Origin: a virus
Virus record (IMG/VR): IMGVR_UViG_3300018080_000411
Coordinates: 1 to 33,136 of that record
Length of the DNA stretch: 33,136 bases
Direction: 5' to 3' (one strand)
The notes below the pieces were generated by a model. The model had not been told where the DNA came from and ran no database searches. It saw only the letters and a list, made by a program, of their open reading frames with translations. Shown piece after piece: positions 28,946 through 33,136 of this stretch. Both the position numbers and the translations under genes were made by a program. Position 1 is the first letter of the stretch, and each line of letters begins with the position of its first letter.

Positions 28946-29112
28946 TTTGTTTCCTCCTTCTTGTTAGATTGGATAACTGAATAATTATCTGGATTTATTA
29001 CTTCCCAAGCAATATCGTCTTCTTTCTCAAAAGTAAAAATCTCTCCCGTTGGCAGGAACTTATATTTATCGCCAATTTGAATATCTCTAATGTGCTTTTT
29101 ATTTTCACTCAT
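28942..29112 (-). CDS. Small-gene train member, 56 aa, MSENKK...
   Basis: It reads MSENKKHIRDIQIGDKYKFL followed by PTGEIFTFEKEDD and a C-terminus SVIQSNKKEETK. The strand-turn pattern IGDKYKFLPTGEIFTF suggests a small SH3-like barrel. It overlaps its neighbours by ATGA and shares the conserved start junction GGAGGAACAGCAATGAGTGA. Confidence 0.65.
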   Translation of the reverse strand: MSENKKHIRDIQIGDKYKFLPTGEIFTFEKEDDIAWEVINPDNYSVIQSNKKEETK

Positions 29113-29327
29113 TGCTGTTCCTCCGTTAAATTAATGTAATTCAAACATTCTTTTCTTGTTCTAAAAACTTCATCAGCGTGTCTCGGTTTATTCCATTCCC
29201 CAATATATTGACTAAACCAAACCCTCTTAGAAACATTACTAAAGCCTCTTAATTTCCTTCTTATAGGCTTTCCGTTTATTGAAACAATCCAATATCTTTT
29301 ACCGATTACAAGTTCTTCTCTTTTCAT
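29109..29327 (-). CDS. Basic small-gene train member, 72 aa
   Basis: A basic protein with a beta-rich first half (ELVIGKRYWIVSINGKPIRRKLRGFS, KRVWFSQYIGEW) and a helical end (ADEVFRTRKECLNYINLTEEQQ). The start fits a small SH3-like fold. It is the first gene after copy 2 of the 28-bp repeat, with an AAGGAGGAC site upstream, and its ATG overlaps the stop of the 18-aa mini-ORF. No family recognised. Confidence 0.65.
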   Translation of the reverse strand: MKREELVIGKRYWIVSINGKPIRRKLRGFSNVSKRVWFSQYIGEWNKPRHADEVFRTRKECLNYINLTEEQQ

Positions 29328-29380
29328 TTGTCCTCCTTATTAAATAAACGTATTACGTATATATCGGCGTTGTGGTGCAT
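29324..29380 (-). CDS. 18-aa mini-ORF spanning cassette boundary (copy 2)
   Basis: MHHNADIYVIRLFNKEDK. The ATG overlaps the stop of the cassette B gene (TAATG), the frame runs through the 28-bp repeat, and the stop overlaps the ATG of the 72-aa gene. This gives an unbroken chain of overlaps between a cassette gene and the fixed downstream gene. The related mini-ORF at 88-147 keeps NADIYVIRL and the same ATG position, although the bases before AAC come from a different cassette. Confidence 0.4.
   Translation of the reverse strand: MHHNADIYVIRLFNKEDK
29344..29371 (+). repeat. 28-bp direct repeat, copy 2: candidate cassette landing site
   Basis: Identical over 28 bases to 111-138 and, like that copy, ends in CGGCG|TT exactly at the boundary of a cassette (B). 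The two copies are about 29.2 kb apart in the window. The flank on the other side (TCCTCCTTATTAA here) is also similar. Perfect conservation beside two unrelated cassettes points to function of the DNA itself or a recent duplication. Confidence 0.75.
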
Positions 29381-29703
29381 TAGTCAAAATCCTTACACCA
29401 ACTGTCCAATTGGAAACTCATCGCATCCCCTACCAAAGTTTTGTTTGGGAGCTGTCTCCATTTCCAGTAGCCTTTTACATATTGCTCTGTTGCTATGAAT
29501 TTCTTTTGTGGTTTAAATAAACCAAACAAAACAGAGTCTTCGCAAGTCATAGTTATGTGTCCTTTCTCGTTAGTTTCTTTTTTAATTGCTTTCATGTTTT
29601 TGATAATTAACGCACCACAACAATAAATAAAATGAATAGCGCATGGGTGCTGTCTACTTCTATTCAAGTGTAGCTATTGCGCTACTGCATTTTATTAGAG
29701 CCG
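29370..29703 (+). mobile_element. Integron-type gene cassette B (334 bp)
   Basis: The unit runs from G29369|T29370 to G29703|T29704. GTTGTGGTGC (29369-29378) and the inverse core GCACCACAAC (29612-29621) are exact reverse complements over 10 bp. It holds one gene of 71 codons, which fills it from 10 bp inside the left boundary to 16 bp before the attC-like hairpin. This is the compact, promoterless layout of integron cassettes, with the gene reversed. Confidence 0.7.
29380..29595 (-). CDS. Cassette B hypothetical protein, 71 aa
   Basis: It starts at ATG 29595 (MKAIKKETNEKGHITMTCED); an extended frame with a TTG start would run through the attC-like hairpin and is rejected. Mixed composition with a conserved-looking SVLFGLFKPQKKFIATEQYVKGYWKWRQLPN segment. 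No family recognised. There is no promoter or clear Shine-Dalgarno inside the cassette, so it depends on phage read-through. Confidence 0.6.
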   Translation of the reverse strand: MKAIKKETNEKGHITMTCEDSVLFGLFKPQKKFIATEQYVKGYWKWRQLPNKTLVGDAMSFQLDSWCKDFD

Positions 29704-29709
29704 TTATGT
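29612..29709 (+). repeat. attC-like recombination site B
   Basis: It opens with GCACCACAACAAT and ends in AGCCG|TTATGT. Bases 29622-29643 (ending AATAGCGCA) pair with 29678-29700 over most of their length, with a few unpaired bases. The apex contains GTAGC(TATTGC)GCTAC, a 5-bp hairpin. Stem and apex closely resemble site A. The AACAA start and CG|TT end fix the orientation as reading left to right. Confidence 0.7.
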
Positions 29710-30748
29710 GCAATAAAATAAAAAAATCCCACCGCACATTGTCTGCTATCGCAGCCATTAGGTGAAGTAACTGCTACATAAAAAACCTTTTCTTGGTTCA
29801 TAATTTTTAAAATCAGTGCTTCGATATAATTGTTTTCTGTTACCCCATCGGGCGAAATCCTTTTGCCATTGAGGTATATTATTTTTAGTTCTAAAATCTC
29901 TGTATGGTTGTGGATTTATCGAAACGCCATATTTCCGCATTTCATTAGCCCTAAGATATGCACTTTCAATTCTGCCATTTAGTAAAAGGTAATTGTCAAA
30001 TCTCCATTTTCCTATTCCAGCAGAAACGAGTAAATCCATAGCTTTAATTACTAATAGAATCATACTATCAGAATCGCATGCAAAGCGAACCGAGCGTATC
30101 CATTTAATTTTACTAAGTAATTCAGCAATTTCAGGTGTAATCAACCTTGCATCAAGTCCCTGGTTGAAATCTACTTTTATTCCAAGTTTTACAATTTTTT
30201 CAATTTGCTGAACACCGTAATCAGAAGCAAGTATATTGTTATCCATAATTATTGCTTTCTTTCTTCCTTGCAATATTTCTTCAATATCCCTGTATGGCTT
30301 TACTTTCCCCTCTTTTTTTGACACTACACACCATTTACAATTATAATTACAGCCTCTTGTTAAAAATCCGTAGGCTTTATCTGTTATGCCGTAAATTGAA
30401 TAATCAGGCAGCATATTATCAATTTCATCAGGAAGTTTGGTTGTCAAATCATAACCTGTACCACCTTTGATAATTTCGCCTAATTGTGCTAATGATGGGG
30501 TGTAATCAGGTGTATAGGTAAATACTTTGCTGATATAAGTAATGTCATAGTTACCTATTGCAACAAATTCAACAGTATCTCCGATTGCCTTGTGATAAGA
30601 TGAAATTTTCATCAAAGCCAAGTTTGGAAAACTATTATTATCTACATCTATTAAACCTATTTTTGCCATCCCTATTTTTTATTTTACAGACACATAACAG
30701 CACCTATATGCAACTCCGCTACGCTCCGCAGCACATAGCTGCATCCCG
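29704..30748 (+). mobile_element. Integron-type gene cassette C (1045 bp) with radical SAM gene
   Basis: The unit runs from G29703|T29704 to G30748|T30749. GTTATGTG (29703-29710) is the exact reverse complement of CACATAAC (30691-30698). It holds one gene, reversed relative to attC-like site C. The right boundary falls exactly on the TAA stop of the phage gene at 30749-31231 (TTA at 30749-30751), so the cassette is inserted flush against a core gene. Confidence 0.7.
29758..30669 (-). CDS. Radical SAM enzyme with N-terminal cobalamin-binding-like domain
   Basis: 303 aa. The first 90 residues (KIGLIDVDNNSFPNLALMKISSYHKAIGDTVEFV) look like the Rossmann start seen in B12-binding radical SAM proteins, although the DxHxxG motif is not present. 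The 4Fe-4S cluster motif CNYNCKWC gives C107, C111 and C114 (CX3CX2C). IIMDNNILA and VDFNQGLDARLI fit strands of the SAM barrel. The C-terminus ends in a Cys (KGFLCSSYFT). Substrate unknown: base modification of DNA or RNA, or a methylthio-type reaction, are possible. AT-rich and carried in cassette C. Confidence 0.8.
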   Translation of the reverse strand: MAKIGLIDVDNNSFPNLALMKISSYHKAIGDTVEFVAIGNYDITYISKVFTYTPDYTPSLAQLGEIIKGGTGYDLTTKLPDEIDNMLPDYSIYGITDKAYGFLTRGCNYNCKWCVVSKKEGKVKPYRDIEEILQGRKKAIIMDNNILASDYGVQQIEKIVKLGIKVDFNQGLDARLITPEIAELLSKIKWIRSVRFACDSDSMILLVIKAMDLLVSAGIGKWRFDNYLLLNGRIESAYLRANEMRKYGVSINPQPYRDFRTKNNIPQWQKDFARWGNRKQLYRSTDFKNYEPRKGFLCSSYFT

Positions 30749-30754
30749 TTATAA
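30691..30754 (+). repeat. attC-like recombination site C (59-base-element size)
   Basis: About 60 bp: inverse core CACATAAC, then GCACCTATATGC (30700-30711), which pairs at 10 of 12 positions with GCACATAGCTGC (30731-30742), an apical part rich in CCGC blocks, and the final CCCG|TTATAA. Size and architecture match a classic short 59-base element. The sequence differs from sites A and B, which suggests another integron as source. Confidence 0.7.
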
Positions 30755-31231
30755 TTCAATTCCATATTGGTCCGCCTCGCTCAGCCGGATCCAGCCGTTG
30801 CGACTGTACTTGGGCTGCCGGAGCCGGGTCTTTTTGATGTGGATAAATTCCCCAAACTCTCCGCCTCGCTGGACGTGGTCGATTACCTCCATGTAGCTGT
30901 ATAGCTTCAGTTGCTGGTCCCAATCGATAACGTCCGCGACGGTCGGGGTCGGGTAGCGGCAGCTGTCGATCGTGTTGTCGATCGCGTCCTTCAGTCGCTG
31001 GTCCGTAAATCCATTCTCCTTCAGCCGGTCAATCAGTATATCATAAAATGTAAGCGGTAATCCTGGAAATGCCTTTTTTAAATCCGCCATACCTCGGACC
31101 AAGGTTTCTGAGCATGCCGGCGGTCCTTGGTAAATTGAAAGCGCTTTATTTCGCGCCGACCTTGTCAGCGATAAGCCTGGCGATGTCGGCCGGATCTGCT
31201 CCAGCCTGACTGGTTTTCCGTTTATTTCCAT
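30749..31231 (-). CDS. Putative replicative helicase loader-like protein
   Basis: 160 aa. The central part (MADLKKAFPGLPLTFYDILIDRLKENGFTDQRLKDAIDNTIDSCRYPTPTVADVIDWD) is a helical segment like that found in phage helicase-loader or primosome accessory proteins, where a small helical domain precedes a basic tail. It overlaps the upstream DUF4373 gene by 86 bases. An internal ATG at residue 48 would avoid the overlap and is an alternative start. Its stop codon coincides with the right end of cassette C. Confidence 0.5.
   Translation of the reverse strand: MEINGKPVRLEQIRPTSPGLSLTRSARNKALSIYQGPPACSETLVRGMADLKKAFPGLPLTFYDILIDRLKENGFTDQRLKDAIDNTIDSCRYPTPTVADVIDWDQQLKLYSYMEVIDHVQRGGEFGEFIHIKKTRLRQPKYSRNGWIRLSEADQYGIEL
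30838..30846 (-). other. Perfect DnaA box (TTATCCACA)
   Basis: The plus strand reads TGTGGATAA, the complement of the DnaA consensus TTATCCACA. It lies inside a replication gene, the usual place for phage origins, and the phage encodes a DnaA domain IV protein. A single box may be chance (about one expected per few hundred kb for a perfect nonamer in random sequence, but selection by eye is biased). Confidence 0.35.
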
Positions 31232-31964
31232 TCCTGAGTTGATTTGTTATCTCGTTTATTTTGCTATTTATTATTGGGAGACTCATGTTGTCGTGGAGCC
31301 ATGGGTCATCCAGCTGCAGGCAGTCATTAAAAAACTGAATAAATGCCTGAACTGTTTGTTGCCTGGTGTGGTCAGGGTGTTTGTTTTTATAAACACTGAT
31401 TAGCTTTCCGGCCGCAGACCTCTCCTTTCCTTTATTTGTGATTATATAATCGGCTCCCCTGGCTACTCGATAAGCACTTTTAAAAACATCAATTATATCA
31501 TTCACAAAATCCGGCTTTTGGACCGTCGGTTTTTCCGACGGGGTATTACCCTCTTTAGTTTTCTTTATTTTACTTTTATTTACTTTAGAGGGGTTACTTG
31601 GGGGTTTGTAACTGGTTACATTTTTCTTATCCGCCTGTCTATCACGCCATTCTGAAACTTTTTTCCTGTTTTTTTCTTTTTTTATCTGGTACTTTTCATT
31701 CTTTTTTAGTAGTTCTTCGTTAAAAGTTTCCCCATTGTTTGACTGTATTAAGTCTATTTCTTCCATAAACAACCAGCATCGGTTGAGCCTTTTTCCTACT
31801 TTTAGTTGGTGTTTTAATATCTTAGTCTTGATTGGTTTCTCCTGTTTCCCTAATTTTTCGAGCACAGTGTAAAAAAGTCCAAGCCCTTCATATCCAAATT
31901 TTATAAAAACTTCGGCAATCTTCTCATCTTCAAATGAATCTGTATCGTGTAAAAAATATTTCAT
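31146..31964 (-). CDS. DUF4373-type replication initiation protein
   Basis: 272 aa from ATG 31964, which has a GGAGG site seven bases upstream. Residues 1-95 are the Lin1244/Lin1753 N-terminal domain (DUF4373): MKYFLHDTDSFEDEKIAEVFIKFGYEGLGLFYTVLEKLGKQ, then a winged-helix-like part and the basic helix KKEKNRKKVSEWRDRQADKK. A Ser/Lys/Pro-rich linker (about 100-135) is followed by a helical C-terminal domain that may bind a helicase loader, as in DnaD-like or lambda O-type proteins. Typical of Bacteroidota and Firmicutes phages. It directly follows a 37-aa ORF. Confidence 0.82.
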   Translation of the reverse strand: MKYFLHDTDSFEDEKIAEVFIKFGYEGLGLFYTVLEKLGKQEKPIKTKILKHQLKVGKRLNRCWLFMEEIDLIQSNNGETFNEELLKKNEKYQIKKEKNRKKVSEWRDRQADKKNVTSYKPPSNPSKVNKSKIKKTKEGNTPSEKPTVQKPDFVNDIIDVFKSAYRVARGADYIITNKGKERSAAGKLISVYKNKHPDHTRQQTVQAFIQFFNDCLQLDDPWLHDNMSLPIINSKINEITNQLRNGNKRKTSQAGADPADIARLIADKVGAK

Positions 31965-32074
31965 CGCTCGCCTCCAATAAAAGGCGCCGGATTTAGGAGC
32001 TGTCTGACATAGAGCTGCCATGAGGCGGTTTCCCTATCCTCTGTCCTTGTCCGGCGTCTGTGTATCTTTTTCAT
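31961..32074 (-). CDS. Basic 37-aa leader ORF coupled to the replication gene
   Basis: The frame starts MKKIHRRRTRTEDRETASWQ and ends PAPFIGGER, its stop overlapping the ATG of the DUF4373 gene by ATGA. The GGAGG that serves the DUF4373 gene lies within its last codons. Too short to recognise. It could be a regulatory leader peptide or a small basic DNA-binding protein. Confidence 0.5.
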   Translation of the reverse strand: MKKIHRRRTRTEDRETASWQLYVRQLLNPAPFIGGER

Positions 32075-32123
32075 TTTACTCTATTTTGACTCTTAAATAT
32101 AACAATTTCTTTTTTATTTATCG

Positions 32124-32351
32124 CTATAATTTTGATAATATCTCGCCGAGGTCGCGGAGCTTCTTTCTCAAGCTCCGCTGGTTCAGGATCCTCTGGACGC
32201 TCTTTTTCCGGATCCAGGTTTTTACTTTCCAATTGCCGTCCCAGATCACCTGGAGGCTGGTTTTGGTTATCTGGATAACGGATCCCTTTTGTCCTCCTTT
32301 AAGGTGAACGATCCGATCTCCTTTTTCGAATTTTGAAAGTCTTATTTTCAT
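32124..32351 (-). CDS. KOW/SH3-like small protein, 75 aa
   Basis: KFEKGDRIVHLKGGQKGSVIQITKTSLQVIWDGNWKVKTWIRKKSVQRI is a clear small beta-barrel pattern (G-D-x-V/I turn, KG..G.V, then W-D-G) like KOW or RPL24-type domains that bind nucleic acids or RNA polymerase. The C-terminus is a basic helix (RSLRKKLRDLGEILSKL). It overlaps the upstream 276-aa gene by 53 bases. Probably a nucleic-acid-binding accessory. Confidence 0.65.
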   Translation of the reverse strand: MKIRLSKFEKGDRIVHLKGGQKGSVIQITKTSLQVIWDGNWKVKTWIRKKSVQRILNQRSLRKKLRDLGEILSKL

Positions 32352-33129
32352 TGGTCTTCTTTTTATTAGGTTTTATTATTTTCATTGGCGCTGGTTTGGT
32401 AGGCTCGATCGGCGGGTCTCCGGCTCTCCAGGTCCCGCCAGCCTGCCAGCGGCGGTTGCCGTAAATCTTCCAGCGTAGCTTGTATTTGTGCGGGCTGAGC
32501 TGGTAGTCCGGGCTGGTAGCCTGATATAAATAACTGTATATTTCCGAGAGGCTCCGCTGCTCCAGGTGGATCCCTTGGTGCGGTCTCCCTGGCTGGTAAT
32601 CGTAAAAAACGACTGTATTCAAATCAAAGCGTTTCGGGGTTTGAGGCGCCGTGAATCCAAAAAGGGAAAACGCGAAAATCAAGATATAGGCGGTGGTTCC
32701 ATGTCGGCCGACGCGCGGGTTTCTAACTCGTCTTTTGATCCCGCGTAAATCCTGATCAATCTGTTTTAAATCTGACTCACTCAGATTGATTCCTTTTTCC
32801 TCCGCTCTTGTGGCTGCTCTTAGAAAGTTGATAATGTCATCGGTCCGTTCGCTGGTTTTATTGTAATAACCTTGTTCGCCGATCTTGATGTGGAGGACGT
32901 TGTCTTTAGCTATCAATCGTTTGCCGGTGATTGCTTCTCCCTGATGTCCTTGATAACTAAATTTATAACGATTTCCTTTTACAGTTGACGCTGGTACCCA
33001 GTGATGGTCACCTGGTTGTTTTGTGGGCTTGATTCCAAGGATCTTAAATGCCCGTAGTAGTCTTGTTTTGTGGCTCATGTCTTTCGTTTTTATTGGGATC
33101 CCAATTAGAACCACGCATCCAGTATTCAT
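32299..33129 (-). CDS. Hypothetical protein with membrane segment, 276 aa
   Basis: The start may be ATG 33129 (as given) or ATG 33078 (MSHKTRLL...), which would shorten it by 17 residues. Residues 18-135 are basic and mixed; HHWVPASTVKGNRYKFSYQG and LHIKIGEQGYYNKTSERTDDIINFLRAA have no family I recognise. One hydrophobic segment at about 147-162 (AYILIFAFSLFGFTAP) could be a membrane anchor; the C-terminus is Arg/Lys-rich. Its first codons may continue across the window edge if the genome is circular. Confidence 0.55.
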   Translation of the reverse strand: MNTGCVVLIGIPIKTKDMSHKTRLLRAFKILGIKPTKQPGDHHWVPASTVKGNRYKFSYQGHQGEAITGKRLIAKDNVLHIKIGEQGYYNKTSERTDDIINFLRAATRAEEKGINLSESDLKQIDQDLRGIKRRVRNPRVGRHGTTAYILIFAFSLFGFTAPQTPKRFDLNTVVFYDYQPGRPHQGIHLEQRSLSEIYSYLYQATSPDYQLSPHKYKLRWKIYGNRRWQAGGTWRAGDPPIEPTKPAPMKIIKPNKKKTNENKTFKIRKRRSDRSP

Positions 33130-33136
33130 CCTCTTC

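Larger units (their letters stand above)
28560..29130 (-). repeat. Conserved gene-gene junction repeated four times
   Basis: At 29112, 28945, 28778 and 28569 the same arrangement recurs: an AATCTAA-type lead, GGAGGAA, a short spacer, then ATGAGTGAAGAAAAG or a close variant with the stop of the preceding gene overlapping the ATG. The bodies of the four genes are unrelated. The junction at 29327 and the leader at 85-110 are weaker relatives. Such shared junctions could let homologous recombination add or swap small genes as modules. Confidence 0.65.

Noticed and set aside
29380-29667. Extended 95-codon version of the cassette B gene
   Set aside because: The first 24 codons would run through the attC-like hairpin from a TTG; ATG 29595 lies properly within the cassette body.
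29344-30754. Reading the cassettes in the opposite polarity, with genes in normal orientation and the last attC missing
   Set aside because: The AACAA after the inverse core and CG before TT match the usual attC polarity on the plus strand, and the sequence beyond cassette B has no hairpin; the alternative is not fully excluded.

Overview
The window reads as an essentially complete genome of a tailed phage (siphovirus-type Caudoviricetes) about 33 kb long. Every convincing gene lies on the minus strand, so it is best read from high to low coordinates. The host is probably a member of the Bacteroidota. The evidence is promoter-like boxes of the TAnnTTTG type with an upstream TTG, a replication protein of the DUF4373 type, and two exported proteins whose signal peptides end in ...AQ. 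No integrase, polymerase or capsid-distal lysogeny module is visible, so phage lifestyle is open. Two blocks (about 1-1050 and 28440-30750) are clearly more AT-rich than the rest.

Layout, read along the minus strand. Replication/recombination (5026 to 1095): an early promoter with a perfect palindromic operator, small early proteins, a Cro-like regulator, a Rad52-like annealing protein, a stand-alone DnaA domain IV, a VRR-NUC nuclease and a winged-helix-like protein. AT-rich accessory block 1 (1050 to 1). Across the window ends (33129 to 30749): a membrane-anchored hypothetical, a KOW-like protein, a DUF4373 replication protein and a possible helicase-loader-like protein. AT-rich accessory block 2 (30748 to 28459): a radical SAM enzyme, a small protein and a train of tiny overlapping genes. 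Then SSB, small proteins, a DUF115/MptE-like protein, a ParB-domain protein and a Mom-type DNA modification enzyme whose 3' end overlaps a tRNA-Gly-like gene. Packaging and head follow (TerS, TerL, DUF551, portal, PD-(D/E)XK nuclease, Mu F-like minor head protein, U35 protease, HK97-fold capsid), then neck and tail (connectors, gp10-like, tail tube, G/GT with a lambda-type slippery site, 658-aa tape measure, 1922-aa fibre/tip protein with an 18-unit beta-roll), then lysis (holin-like proteins, amidase) ending at a strong terminator at 5139-5176.

The most unusual content is in the two AT-rich blocks. Both contain DNA organised like integron gene cassettes. Each unit starts at G|TT and ends in an attC-like imperfect hairpin, and the inverse core at the start of the hairpin is the exact complement of the unit's own first bases (8-10 bp). 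Three such cassettes are well supported: 137-496, 29370-29703 and 29704-30748. Both arrays begin immediately beside an identical 28-bp sequence (111-138 and 29344-29371), which looks like a shared landing site. No integron integrase is present. The cassette genes run against the usual attC orientation but with phage transcription. This suggests a phage that acquires host integron cassettes at two dedicated sites using an integrase supplied in trans. The pieces are visible in the sequence; the mechanism is inference.
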